A stretch of 42,616 bases of DNA. It comes from Pantoea sp. Ap-967. GTDB lineage: Bacteria > Pseudomonadota > Gammaproteobacteria > Pseudomonadales > Pseudomonadaceae. The notes under the pieces were generated by a model. The model was not told the DNA's origin. It ran no database searches and saw nothing but the letters and a program-made list of their open reading frames with translations. The number at the start of each line of letters is the position of its first letter. Position 1 is the first letter of the stretch. Shown piece by piece: positions 30,807 through 38,377 of the stretch. Both the position numbers and the translations under genes were made by a program. The stretch spans positions 1 through 42,616 of the forward strand of contig NZ_VWXK01000046.1 of NCBI RefSeq assembly GCF_011752565.1. The letters run 5' to 3'.

Positions 30807-31265
30807 ATGGCGAACAACCAAGCCCCAAGCTGGAAAAACCCAACCCCGCCGCCGGTCAAGATGATGCCCGAGGGATCGCGCAAGGTGTGCGTACTCAACG
30901 GCAGCCGCCAGATTGACCAAGTGGTTAAAGGCGACTGGATGACGGTCAAGGTGCTGCCCGAAAGCGGGCTGCCAAAGGGTATCTACCAGCTCGCCGAAGC
31001 CACCAAGGGCAGCACCGGCAAAGACGCATCTTTCACTGGCCAAGTGCTGTTCAGCGACAGCAAGGCGGTCTACCAGCTTTCCGGCAAGGGCGTGGTCGAA
31101 CACCCACGCTCGGCCTTCGCTGAGCTGGAAGCCAAGGGCGAGAAGATCGTAGACGGTCGCAGCTACACCGTGGCCTATGCCAACGGCAAGGGCGTGGCCA
31201 GCAACGCGCAGACGGCCAACGTCGCGGCCCGTACCGCATCAAAAGGGCAAGGCGCATCGCTGTAA
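30807..31265 (+). CDS. KfrB-domain protein
   Basis: The 152-residue protein ends in a KfrB-type domain: LPKGIYQLAEATKGSTGKDA, then TGQVLFSDSKAVYQLSGKGVVEHPRSAF, then EKIVDGRSYTVAYANGKG. KfrB domains occur in IncP KfrB, in relaxase tails and in other plasmid proteins; their biochemical role is not well defined. It lies in its own short unit between two terminators, just after trbI. It has no KfrA partner in the window. Confidence 0.7.
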   Translation: MANNQAPSWKNPTPPPVKMMPEGSRKVCVLNGSRQIDQVVKGDWMTVKVLPESGLPKGIYQLAEATKGSTGKDASFTGQVLFSDSKAVYQLSGKGVVEHPRSAFAELEAKGEKIVDGRSYTVAYANGKGVASNAQTANVAARTASKGQGASL

Positions 31266-31270
31266 CCAAC

Positions 31271-31296
31271 AGGGCGGCCGATCTGGTCGCCCTTTC
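31271..31296 (+). terminator. Hairpin after the KfrB-domain gene
   Basis: AGGGCGGCC-GATCT-GGTCGCCCT is followed by TT; one mismatch in the stem. A modest terminator. Confidence 0.6.
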
Positions 31297-31322
31297 ACTT
31301 TGAGAGACTGCAAGGGGGATAC

Positions 31323-31571
31323 ATGGTTAGCAAAAGCTGGATCGAGCACGCCTATCCGCTCCAACAGGTGGCCATCTACCTGCAAGGCACCCGGCATAGC
31401 GACCGGGCAGCCATTATCAGCCAGTTGGAAACGGTGCTTGCGCGCTTGAAGGCTGGCGAAAACGTCGGCCGCGAGGAAGACGACGATTTCGGCTACTCGT
31501 TCAAGTACGTCGCGGCGGCCGAGGGCGAGCCGTCCTATTTCGATGAAGCGTGGGGCGTCAACGGCCCGTGA
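31323..31571 (+). CDS. Small acidic protein of unknown function
   Basis: The 82-residue protein has a helical first half (HAYPLQQVAIYLQGTRHSDRAAIISQLETVLARLKAG), then an acidic stretch REEDDDFGYSF. The ribosome site AAGGGGG lies upstream. No family recognised. Size and place suggest a small plasmid accessory protein; a nuclease- or antirestriction-type role cannot be judged. Confidence 0.65.
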   Translation: MVSKSWIEHAYPLQQVAIYLQGTRHSDRAAIISQLETVLARLKAGENVGREEDDDFGYSFKYVAAAEGEPSYFDEAWGVNGP

Positions 31572-31629
31572 TAGGGCCACCACTACATGCAGCCGAAACG
31601 GTGAACCATGCCGGTTGAGCTGTACCACT

Positions 31630-31652
31630 AAGGGCCGCGAGGCCCTTTTTCT
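31630..31652 (+). terminator. Terminator
   Basis: AAGGGCC-GCGA-GGCCCTT is followed by TTTCTTT. Between here and 31820 I see no gene. Confidence 0.88.
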
Positions 31653-31820
31653 TTGCCCGTAGAAAGGCCGCTAAGCGGCGCAGGCGCGCAAGCGGCAGGA
31701 TGCCATAGGGAAGGGCGGGAAATCGCCGCTATGGGGCTGCAATGCAGCCCGGCGTGCGTGTAGGTACTGGGTGGGGGAGGTTGGCCAGCGCGCCGGGATC
31801 ACCGGCGCGGCAGTGGCGCG

Positions 31821-32660
31821 CTATTGGATTGCACAATCCAAAACAGGGGGCAAAGTCTCCTGCAGGACGGTGGCCACCTTCGGCCGGGGCGGCCGCCGTC
31901 CGTTCGTGTAGCGCTGCAAGTAGCGCAGCACACCCAGCGTCATGCGTGCGTCGGCGAGGGCGCGGTGCGCGCCATCTTCTGCCACACCGCATTCGGTCGC
32001 CGCGTCGATCAGCTTTAGCCACCTCCAGCGGTCGCGGTTGCTGTCGTATTCGCCATGCCATGCGGCGTACATCAGCATCGCGCAGGCGGTCGAGAACGTC
32101 GGCGCAGTCAGGCCGTGGCGCTCGTGGGTCTGCCGCAACAACCGAACGTCGAAAGCGGTGTTGTATGCAACCACTGTCCGGCCAGCGACGATGGCCGCGT
32201 ACTGCTCGGCCACCTCGGGCCAGCTCGGCGCGCTGGCCAGCATCGCGTTAGTGATGCCGTTGTACGCGCTCGTTTCGTCCGAGATTGGCCGGGTCGGTCG
32301 TATCAGCGTGTCGAGGATCGGCGCGCCGGTCACGTCGAGAATCGTTATCTCGCACACCTCGTCATCGTCGCCGACGCCGGTGGTTTCGGTGTCGATGGTC
32401 AGACACTCGCCGCCGATCAGGTCTTTGGCTTGCTTGGCCACCGATTGACGACGGAGTTGGGCAGGGCCTGGCTCCCAACGCCACGGCACGCAATCGACTG
32501 GATCGTACACGTCATAAGCGCCCTGACCTTGCCAGACGCTGCCAACGGGTCGAGTGCTTAGGCCCGGCATGAGGCGGTGGCGCTCCTTGAGGTGCTTACA
32601 GCAAAGCCACCCCTTGGCCTCTGCTTCGGCCGGGGTGAGGTGTATCCGGGTTCTGGCCAT
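31821..32660 (-). CDS. DEDDh-type 3'-5' exonuclease (DnaQ-like)
   Basis: The 279-residue protein has a cysteine-containing N-terminal segment of about 80 residues. An exonuclease domain follows with ExoI DTETTGVGDDDEVCEI (Asp90, Glu92), ExoII AYNTAFDVRLL near 167-177, and ExoIII HRALADARMTL near 248-258. These are the catalytic residues of DnaQ/RNase T-like enzymes, which remove nucleotides from 3' ends. A plasmid copy may trim DNA during replication or establishment. The start at 32660 is chosen for its GGGGGCC site. The stop codon region contains the 18-bp palindrome shared with 36.37 kb. Confidence 0.88.
   Translation of the reverse strand: MARTRIHLTPAEAEAKGWLCCKHLKERHRLMPGLSTRPVGSVWQGQGAYDVYDPVDCVPWRWEPGPAQLRRQSVAKQAKDLIGGECLTIDTETTGVGDDDEVCEITILDVTGAPILDTLIRPTRPISDETSAYNGITNAMLASAPSWPEVAEQYAAIVAGRTVVAYNTAFDVRLLRQTHERHGLTAPTFSTACAMLMYAAWHGEYDSNRDRWRWLKLIDAATECGVAEDGAHRALADARMTLGVLRYLQRYTNGRRPPRPKVATVLQETLPPVLDCAIQ
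31824..31841. promoter_or_regulatory. 18-bp palindrome TTGGATTGCACAATCCAA, copy 1
   Basis: Read on the minus strand this is TTGGATTGTGCAATCCAA, identical to 36366-36383. It forms the last codons of the exonuclease gene. It looks like a repressor site. Confidence 0.7.
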
Positions 32661-32679
32661 GTGGCCCCCTAATAAAAAT

Positions 32680-32700
32680 GCCGGGCTTGCGAGGCCCGGC
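32680..32700 (-). terminator. Terminator upstream of the exonuclease gene
   Basis: On the minus strand GCCGGGC-CTCGCAA-GCCCGGC is followed by ATTTTTATT. It ends the minus-strand unit 33739-32710. Confidence 0.88.
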
Positions 32701-32709
32701 GCATTCGAT

Positions 32710-32925
32710 TTAATCCGCTTCGGTTTCAAGTGCATCTGCGAGCTGATTTAGAGCATCGGCAAGGCGGCGCATCTGGCCTATCTCGTCTGCCAAATCACCA
32801 TCCCAATAACGGAGTTCCAGCGTCTTACCGAAAGGCCCGTTGAGGGGAAATATCCCGCCGTAGCTGAGCTGTTCATTGACGTGCTTCTCTGCCCGCTCGA
32901 TCCGTTCCCGTCGCTCGCCAGTCAT
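32710..32925 (-). CDS. Small unknown protein, coiled-coil ends
   Basis: The 71-residue protein has charged helices at both ends (RRERIERAEKHVNEQL and MRRLADALNQLADALETEAD) around FPLNGPFGKTLELRYWDGD. It overlaps the stop of the upstream zinc-ribbon gene by 4 bases (ATGA), so it is made together with it. No known family. Confidence 0.65.
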   Translation of the reverse strand: MTGERRERIERAEKHVNEQLSYGGIFPLNGPFGKTLELRYWDGDLADEIGQMRRLADALNQLADALETEAD

Positions 32926-33449
32926 GCCCTTTTACCTCTTGACGCGGCGCGCAAACCGCTAGGTGGCGGCGCGGTGCGATAGAGCTGGCCGGTGCGAAGC
33001 TCCAATGTCACGCACTCGGGCTGCATGGTCACGATGATGCCGGGGCTACTGAGGTCGCCCACGGGGATCTGCCACCCGGCAATCGTGCTGGGGGTCAGTT
33101 CGTAGGCTTGATCGGTGGCGAGGTCGCGCAGCACCCACGACTTGTTACCGGTCATGCCTTTCTGGCTAACGACGTGCAGCGCTGTGCGCAGCCCCTCGGG
33201 GAGCTGGGGCAGCCGGTCGGCCTGTGACAGCGGTCGGAATGCGAACGTGTTGTTGCAGCTCGGGCAAGTGGTGCCGAACGTGGCCACGTCCGATATGACG
33301 AAGTGGCCGGACTCGTTCACCTGCCAATCCGCTGCTTTGAGCGCGTTGGCAGTGCCGCAATATGGACAGGCAACAGTCACCGACTGCGCCGTGTCGGCGA
33401 TGGGGTGGGCGACTTCCAGAATATTGGTTGCATCGGGTGCGGTAGCCAT
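32922..33449 (-). CDS. Zinc-ribbon protein of unknown function
   Basis: The 175-residue protein has two CxxC pairs, ACPYCGTAN near 26-34 and TCPSCNNTF near 62-70, that would bind one zinc. The rest is beta-rich with SSPGIIVTMQPECVTLELRTGQLYR near the end. Ribosome site GGAAGG is part of a GACACCAAAAAGGAAGG motif (33455-33471). The upstream extension to 33665 crosses the previous gene and is rejected. No function can be given; single zinc ribbons often bind nucleic acid or a protein partner. Confidence 0.7.
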   Translation of the reverse strand: MATAPDATNILEVAHPIADTAQSVTVACPYCGTANALKAADWQVNESGHFVISDVATFGTTCPSCNNTFAFRPLSQADRLPQLPEGLRTALHVVSQKGMTGNKSWVLRDLATDQAYELTPSTIAGWQIPVGDLSSPGIIVTMQPECVTLELRTGQLYRTAPPPSGLRAASRGKRA

Positions 33450-33484
33450 CGGAACCTTCCTTTTTGGTGTCGAGGCCGAGCCGA

Positions 33485-33739
33485 TCAGGCCCGGCGTTTG
33501 GCGGCGATCCATGCCAGCACCGCGTTGAAGACGCGGGGGGCAAGGATGACGACGGCGGCCAGTGCGGCCGCGAAGCGCAGGCCGGGGCCTGCAAGACTGG
33601 TCAGCGGCGCATCTGCGACGGTGGCCAGCACGTACAGCACTGCGAGCTGTACGCCAAACAGCCAAGCGAAAGCCTTGGCGACGGTGCGGGTCAGGCCGCG
33701 CACGCGGTAAAGGGTCGAGTAAAGGGCGGTGGTAGTCAT
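33485..33739 (-). CDS. Small membrane protein, unknown function
   Basis: The 84-residue protein has two membrane helices (about 22-42 and 53-75) and a basic end AAKRRA. Start at 33739 is set by GGAG upstream. It heads a three-gene minus-strand unit with the zinc-ribbon protein and the 71-residue protein. No family recognised. Confidence 0.65.
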   Translation of the reverse strand: MTTTALYSTLYRVRGLTRTVAKAFAWLFGVQLAVLYVLATVADAPLTSLAGPGLRFAAALAAVVILAPRVFNAVLAWIAAKRRA

Positions 33740-33912
33740 GGTGTTTTCTCCGTTCGGTTGTTGGCCTGTCGGCATGTGGTCAGCGGCTGATAAAGCTGCA
33801 TTGCACCCTTCGGGCCGAAACGTAGTGGCGGACGCTGCAAGCGTTGCAATGCTGCGCAGCCGCTACACTGGCCGATCAGCAGGCCAACGAACGGGGAAAA
33901 TCACCTGCCGCC
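33740..33912. other. Intergenic stretch downstream of the resolvase, possible res site
   Basis: No gene is seen. Imperfect inverted elements of the form GCNGCATTGCA / TTGCAATGCTGC occur near 33797-33861. They could be resolvase subsites, but their spacing was not decisive. Confidence 0.25.
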
Positions 33913-34560
33913 CTATTCGTCGCCCTGCTGTGTGTTGCTGTTTGCTTCCGCCTCCTTCAAGGCTTCATACAAAGCTGTTTTGCCTACGTTGATCGCGGCG
34001 GCCGCCTCGCGGACGTTTAGGCCCTTGCCTCCGTCTGCGTCCTTGAGCATGAGCTTCTGCGCCCTTGCCAGCTTGGCCGGTGTCACTACCGGCCGCCGTC
34101 CACCGTGTCGGCCACGGGCCGACGCGCTGGCCAACCCGGCCTTGGTGCGCTCTCTAATCAAGTCGCGCTCGAACTCGGCGAGCGTGGCGAACAGGTTGAA
34201 CAGTAGCTTGCCATTGCGCGTGGTCGTGTCGATCCCGGCATCTGTCAGCGACCGAAACCCTACGCCGCGCTCGCGCAGCTCGTCTACGGTCTGCACCAAA
34301 TGGGCCATCGAGCGGCCGAGGCGGTCAATTTTCCACACCACAAGGGTGTCGCCTTCGCGCAGGTACTCAAGCGCTTTTTCAAGGCCCGGCCGTTCGGCCT
34401 TGGCTCCGCTGGCCACGTCGGTGAAAACCTGATGGCATCCGGCGCTTTTCAGCGCCTCGATCTGCATGTCTAGCGACTGGTCGGCGGTCGAAACGCGGGC
34501 GTAGCCGATCAGCGTGGACATATCCATGCTGGCCGTGCTGTTGTCTCGCGGATCACGCAT
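33913..34560 (-). CDS. Serine recombinase (resolvase/invertase family)
   Basis: The 215-residue small serine recombinase has catalytic motif GYARVSTADQ (Ser near 24), the arginine-rich active site (VWKIDRLGRSMAHLV), LFATLAEFERDLIRERTKAGL, and a C-terminal HTH (GLNVREAAAAINVGKTALYEAL). On a backbone plasmid it most likely resolves dimers. No transposase or terminal repeats are seen, so there is no sign of a Tn3 element. A start at 34560 has GGGGGC upstream; 34521 is the alternative. Confidence 0.92.
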   Translation of the reverse strand: MRDPRDNSTASMDMSTLIGYARVSTADQSLDMQIEALKSAGCHQVFTDVASGAKAERPGLEKALEYLREGDTLVVWKIDRLGRSMAHLVQTVDELRERGVGFRSLTDAGIDTTTRNGKLLFNLFATLAEFERDLIRERTKAGLASASARGRHGGRRPVVTPAKLARAQKLMLKDADGGKGLNVREAAAAINVGKTALYEALKEAEANSNTQQGDE

Positions 34561-34650
34561 TGTCGCCCCCGGTGCTGTTGGGCTGGCTTCTGTTGGGCAT
34601 GGTTCGCTTCCTGATGCCGCCGGTGATCCGGCGGCTGTTGTGGTTAATGG

Positions 34651-35256
34651 TTAGATCGAGGCGCGGAATGCGTGCTCGATGCTCGGCATACGGCCGTTGT
34701 GAAAGGTGACGTTCTCCACGATCCGGCCCCGCTCAATGGTGTGCATCTGGAATACCTCGGATCGCTCCAGCACTTCACCGCGAGCATTCAAGCGATCAGC
34801 GCTGTGCGCTTTGCGGTCGCGGGTGCGCAGCTCCATGCACGGCTCGATCTGCACGGGGGAAAACTGGCGGCTGACTTCCGGCCAGCGCCGGGTCCACCGG
34901 CCATCGCCCGTTGCGTACCAAAACATCATGTCTTCGCTGATGGCATCAAGCTCGTCATCGAGAACGAAATACTGCACCTGATGATTGACGACGCGATCAC
35001 CGCCGACAGCCCAACGGGTGATCGTGGTGAACTCTCGCACGCGCTCGGTCGTCTCGATCAGGATTCCATTCATGGCCTTCTGTCCGATCTTGCGGCACGC
35101 GACCTGATAGTGCTTGTTGCGGTAAGGCCGCTTGGCCATCAGGTCAACGCCATTGCGCAGATTCAAGCCCAGCGCAGGGCAGTGAAAGTCGATCAGCTCA
35201 CATACTGGCTCGTTCACGCGACAGGCCAAAAGGCGAGGTACAAGGTGGATAAGCAT
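34651..35256 (-). CDS. Unknown plasmid protein (201 residues)
   Basis: The protein has two cysteine-containing N-terminal segments (LLACRVNEPVCELIDFHCP). A middle part follows with TTITRWAVGGDRVVNHQVQYFVLDDELDAIS, and the end is GRIVENVTFHNGRMPSIEHAFRASI. I do not recognise a family. GGAAGGAA lies 9 bases before the ATG at 35256; a second ATG at 35274 overlaps the stop of the small gene upstream (TAATG), so the two are coupled. No membrane segment. Confidence 0.7.
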   Translation of the reverse strand: MLIHLVPRLLACRVNEPVCELIDFHCPALGLNLRNGVDLMAKRPYRNKHYQVACRKIGQKAMNGILIETTERVREFTTITRWAVGGDRVVNHQVQYFVLDDELDAISEDMMFWYATGDGRWTRRWPEVSRQFSPVQIEPCMELRTRDRKAHSADRLNARGEVLERSEVFQMHTIERGRIVENVTFHNGRMPSIEHAFRASI

Positions 35257-35273
35257 CGCGGTGGTTCCTTCCA

Positions 35274-35450
35274 TTATTTGACTTGCCAGACGCGACCGGC
35301 GCGGCTGGGATCAAGGGTTTTCATCAGTGCTTCTGCGACACACGGCGGCGCAACTTCACCCGCGTAGCGTTTCAGCAGCTCCCGGTGGGCCGGGTGGCCG
35401 ATCTGCGATGCGGTCAGGCCCTTAACTGTGGTAATTTCCTGCTCGGACAT
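35274..35450 (-). CDS. Short unknown protein (58 residues), coupled to the gene downstream
   Basis: A 58-codon frame begins MSEQEITTVKGLTASQIGHP and ends RAGRVWQVK. It has GAGGAAG upstream and a TAATG overlap with the next gene. Codon use is like the neighbours, and a regular start and stop arrangement supports it as real. No similarity recognised. Confidence 0.6.
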   Translation of the reverse strand: MSEQEITTVKGLTASQIGHPAHRELLKRYAGEVAPPCVAEALMKTLDPSRAGRVWQVK

Positions 35451-35540
35451 AGCGGCTTCCTCAAGTTGGCTTGTCCAAACGCCGGGTAGCGGTTGCAGCC
35501 ACTACCCGGCATCCCTTCCGGCCGTTCTGGCCGAAATCTC

Positions 35541-35942
35541 TTACTCGGCTGGCAAGTGATCCTCGCGGGCCAAGTCTTGCGCCAGATTGGCCAGTACCTG
35601 CGCCAAGGTGGCCGGGTCTTCGGCGGCGATTTTGTCGGCCAGTTCGCTTGCGCCTTTCAGCGCTGGCTCGATGTTCACGGTGTTATCGGCGATCACGTCG
35701 TGGCCATCGTTGCCGTAGATGAACAGCACCCAGCCCTGTTCGCCGACGTGCTGATGCGTGACGTGCAATTGGTCTTCGTCAGTGGTGAACATTGCCGCTT
35801 CGATTGCAGCGGCGTCGGTGCTGTCCTTGAGCGTGGTTTGCTCGCCATCGAACACCGAGATTTTGTAGTCGTCGGCGATCAGGCCCTTGATGGCTTCGCG
35901 AGCAATCAGGCGCTCGATCATTTGGCGTTGTTGGGCGTTCAT
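35541..35942 (-). CDS. Unknown acidic protein (133 residues)
   Basis: The soluble acidic protein has an N-terminal helix MNAQQRQMIERLIAREAIKGLI, a middle with YGNDGHDVIADNTVNIEPAL, and a helical end ATLAQVLANLAQDLARED. It overlaps the upstream gene's stop by 4 bases. No family recognised. Confidence 0.7.
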   Translation of the reverse strand: MNAQQRQMIERLIAREAIKGLIADDYKISVFDGEQTTLKDSTDAAAIEAAMFTTDEDQLHVTHQHVGEQGWVLFIYGNDGHDVIADNTVNIEPALKGASELADKIAAEDPATLAQVLANLAQDLAREDHLPAE

Positions 35943-36220
35943 TCGTGCGACTCCTTTCCTTTGGTTTTGGCGTTGGGGTTGTAGCCCTGCTTGGTCATTT
36001 CCGCGTCGATGATTGCGCACGCTTTCTCGCGCAGATCGTCGGGCAGGTCTTTCTGGATCGCTTGCAGAGCTTCGCAGGCAGCGAAGGCGCGGGCCAGCTC
36101 GCTATCCATCTGCTCGATGGCTTTGGTTTCACCGCCTTGGATCAGGCGGCGGACGATGTTGCCGACCTCACCCCAAGTCGGGGTCAGGTCGATGGTGGTG
36201 ATGGTTGTTGCCTTCTGCAT
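35939..36220 (-). CDS. Unknown small protein (93 residues)
   Basis: The helical protein begins MQKATTITTIDLTPTWGEVGNIVRRLIQGGE and ends NAKTKGKESHE. GGAGAGG lies 7 bases upstream. It is the first gene of a minus-strand group (36220 down to about 34651) whose control region is full of GTCCG elements. The pattern WGEVGNIVRRLIxGGE recurs in small plasmid proteins of unknown role, as far as I recall. Confidence 0.7.
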   Translation of the reverse strand: MQKATTITTIDLTPTWGEVGNIVRRLIQGGETKAIEQMDSELARAFAACEALQAIQKDLPDDLREKACAIIDAEMTKQGYNPNAKTKGKESHE

Positions 36221-36400
36221 GTGAACCTCTCCATTTGTCCGCTTTCTGTCCGTTATTCTAACGTGTCCGTCAAACGTCTGCAACGTCTTTTATTCGGACA
36301 ATTTCGACCTGTCCGCCAAACGGTCGTTTTGCGGACTTGCTAAATATCGTGTTTTCGCTATCATTTGGATTGTGCAATCCAAATGTGAGAGGATGCGGTT
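36221..36400. promoter_or_regulatory. Divergent control region with GTCCG operators and an 18-bp palindrome
   Basis: A near-perfect inverted repeat GTCCGCCAAACG-GT-CGTTTTGCGGAC spans 36311-36336 (11 of 12 arms matched). A direct half-site GTCCGTCAAACG is at 36265-36276, with further GTCCG copies around it. The promoter for the rightward operon is TTGCTA (36337) and TATCAT (36359) with a 16-base spacer. The palindrome TTGGATTGTGCAATCCAA (36366-36383, flanked by AT and AT) lies immediately after the -10 box. Two repressors may therefore act here. Confidence 0.7.
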
Positions 36401-36613
36401 ATGACCTTTGCAGCGATGCAACAGCCGGTCGATACGGCCGACATGGAAAGGATGGTTCGTCAGCTTCACATACTGGGGCTGTATCTGATCGAGCAAGGCC
36501 GGGTGCGCCCGTGTGGCGGTGGTGACTACTCGCGCATGGCCTTGGAATACGTCATGGCCGAGCATGGGCTGTGCAAACACAAAACGATGGGCACCAAAGG
36601 GAAGGGCGGATGA
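36401..36613 (+). CDS. Unknown 70-residue protein, first gene of the SprT operon
   Basis: The protein begins MTFAAMQQPVDTADMERMVRQL and ends with HKTMGTKGKGG. The last codons carry GGCACCAAAGGGAAGGG, which also serves as the ribosome site of the next gene. ATGA overlap with the next gene. GAGAGGA precedes its own start. No family recognised. Confidence 0.65.
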   Translation: MTFAAMQQPVDTADMERMVRQLHILGLYLIEQGRVRPCGGGDYSRMALEYVMAEHGLCKHKTMGTKGKGG

Positions 36614-36909
36614 GCAACAACAATCAAAACGACATTCGAGAGATAAAAGTGATCCTGCTGGACGACTTCGCGGGATCACTTCGCAAACATCGCCGCCGGG
36701 CTTTGGTCGTGCTGATCTTTACTTTGGTGTCCGCACTGCTGTGGCTGCTGCTGTCGCCAGCGCCTGGCTCGGTGCCGCCTGCGCTTGAGCGCACGTATCT
36801 GTTTGTCGGGGTCGCGGGGTTCGCGCTGTCCTCGACGGTGTTTTTGGGCGCTACGGTTTGGCTGTCACGGCTGACCAAAGAGCGCGAACAGCTTATGCGT
36901 GGTGAATGA
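36610..36909 (+). CDS. Small membrane protein in the SprT operon
   Basis: The 99-residue protein has two membrane helices (about 31-50 and 63-85) between a charged N-terminus (MSNNNQNDIREIKVILLDDF) and tail SRLTKEREQLMRGE. Overlaps its neighbours by ATGA at both ends. No known family. Confidence 0.7.
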   Translation: MSNNNQNDIREIKVILLDDFAGSLRKHRRRALVVLIFTLVSALLWLLLSPAPGSVPPALERTYLFVGVAGFALSSTVFLGATVWLSRLTKEREQLMRGE

Positions 36910-37643
36910 TGGTTGCCGTCCTCGATCCCACGACGCAGGCGTATGCCGAGCTGCAAGCGGCCTACGTCCACTACAACAACGCGCTGTTTGACGGAAAGCT
37001 GCCGTTCTGCCTTATCACCATGCAGCGCGAAAAACGCACCTACGGCTATTTCTCGTCGCGCCGGTTTGGCAACAAGCACGATAAGACGATGACCGATGAA
37101 ATCGCCATGAACCCGTCTTACTTTGGTGTCGTCCCGCTGCTGGAGATTCTGCAAACGCTCGTCCATGAAATGGCGCACCTCTGGCAGTTCCATTTCGGCG
37201 AGCCGGGCCGACGCGGCTACCACAACAAGGAATGGGCCGAGAAGATGGAAGCCATCGGCCTGATGCCTTCCAGCACCGGCAAGCCGGGCGGCAAGAAAAC
37301 CGGCGAGAAGATGGCCGACTATGCCATTGACGGCGGGCCGTTCATGCAAGCCACTGATGTACTGCTGGGTACTGACTTTCGCATTTCATGGTTCGACCGG
37401 CACCCGCCTGCCGGGACTGAGGTTGCGGCAATCTTCGGCGAGGCCGGGGGTGGCGGTGACGATGACGACGACGGCGACGACATGGGCGGCGGGATGCTCG
37501 AACCTGTCGCGCCGGGCAACAAGTCGAACCGAGACAAATACCGCTGCCCCAACTGCGGCGCGCAGGCATGGGGCAAACCGGGCTTGAAGCTGCTGTGCGG
37601 TGGTGATGACTGCGACGGCGCACCGTTCGAGCTGGCCAACTGA
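36906..37643 (+). CDS. SprT-like zinc metalloprotease
   Basis: The 245-residue protein has the SprT fold signature: YVHYNNALFDGKLPFCLITM, YGYFSSRRFG, and the catalytic HEMAHLWQ at 87-94 with a downstream histidine (RGYHNKEWAEKMEAIGLMPS, His near 106). A C-terminal zinc ribbon follows (CPNCGAQAWGKPGLKLLCGGDDC). SprT/Spartan-like proteases can cut DNA-bound or crosslinked proteins; on plasmids the role is not known to me. It may act on the covalent relaxase-DNA end or on host nucleoprotein (inference). A run of six aspartates lies between the domains. Confidence 0.9.
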   Translation: MMVAVLDPTTQAYAELQAAYVHYNNALFDGKLPFCLITMQREKRTYGYFSSRRFGNKHDKTMTDEIAMNPSYFGVVPLLEILQTLVHEMAHLWQFHFGEPGRRGYHNKEWAEKMEAIGLMPSSTGKPGGKKTGEKMADYAIDGGPFMQATDVLLGTDFRISWFDRHPPAGTEVAAIFGEAGGGGDDDDDGDDMGGGMLEPVAPGNKSNRDKYRCPNCGAQAWGKPGLKLLCGGDDCDGAPFELAN

Positions 37644-37654
37644 GGGTTACTGCA

Positions 37655-37894
37655 ATGACTGACGCTATTCGCAAGGTCGCAAGCCAATGGCGCGACGGCA
37701 ACCAAGAAAACCCGGGCGGGGTCGTGCTGATCTGGCAAGGGGCTGTGTATGGCTGGAAAAATGAACTGCGCGATGCGAACCACGAACGCCCCGGCGCTTA
37801 CGCGGTGGACGTGTCCGGGCAGGTGTTCATTGCCGAAGGCGGCGACGACTACAACGGCGCGGAACGCTGGGCGGCTGCGCAACCAAACAACTGA
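37655..37894 (+). CDS. Unknown 79-residue protein
   Basis: The small soluble protein contains NPGGVVLIWQGAVYGWKNELRD and GAYAVDVSGQVFIAEGGDDY, a compact beta pattern. It lies 11 bases after the SprT gene behind GAGGG. No family recognised. Confidence 0.65.
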   Translation: MTDAIRKVASQWRDGNQENPGGVVLIWQGAVYGWKNELRDANHERPGAYAVDVSGQVFIAEGGDDYNGAERWAAAQPNN

Positions 37895-37912
37895 TAAGTA
37901 GAGGTAGAAAGG

Positions 37913-38377
37913 ATGACTAACTTCGGTGACAAACGGCGGCAACTGTTGAAGATCAGCAACGCCGCGATCAGCGCGCAAAAAGGGACATTAGGGCCGCGCA
38001 TGGCTGCATCCATTGTGGCCGCTACTGTGACCGCCATGATTACTGGCGGGGTGGTGCAGCTCGGCGTCCCGGTAGTTTTGGGTAGCGGGTTGGCGGCTGC
38101 GGTTTTGGTCAACTACTACGCGCCGTTTGCGAAGACGTGGGGTGAATCACTGGACAATCTACTGACTGACTATGAGCCGGTAGACCATGACGCTTACGCC
38201 GAACTGCACCGCGTCACCCGCGAGCGTGGCGGCCTTGAGTTCTCCCCAGTCTTTGAGTGGATCGACCGAGAACAACAGGCAATATCAGCCCTTGCGCGGC
38301 CCATTCCGAAAGAAGCGGGTAACAAGTTCATCAACAAGCTGGTTTCACCAGTCCGTGAGGATCGCCGGAATGACTGA
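37913..38377 (+). CDS. Unknown membrane protein (154 residues)
   Basis: The protein has a hydrophobic hairpin at about 26-65 (MAASIVAATVTAMITGGVVQL and VVLGSGLAAAVLVNYY). A soluble, charged remainder follows with WIDREQQAISALARPIPKEAG. AGAGGTAGAAAGG precedes the start. It overlaps the next gene. The glycine-rich double helix is of the kind seen in small pore- or membrane-inserting proteins, but there is no family match that I can name. Confidence 0.65.
   Translation: MTNFGDKRRQLLKISNAAISAQKGTLGPRMAASIVAATVTAMITGGVVQLGVPVVLGSGLAAAVLVNYYAPFAKTWGESLDNLLTDYEPVDHDAYAELHRVTRERGGLEFSPVFEWIDREQQAISALARPIPKEAGNKFINKLVSPVREDRRND

Noticed and set aside
33913..34560. Tn3-type transposon suggested by the resolvase
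   Set aside because: No transposase, no terminal inverted repeats and no cargo around the gene; it fits a plasmid dimer resolvase.
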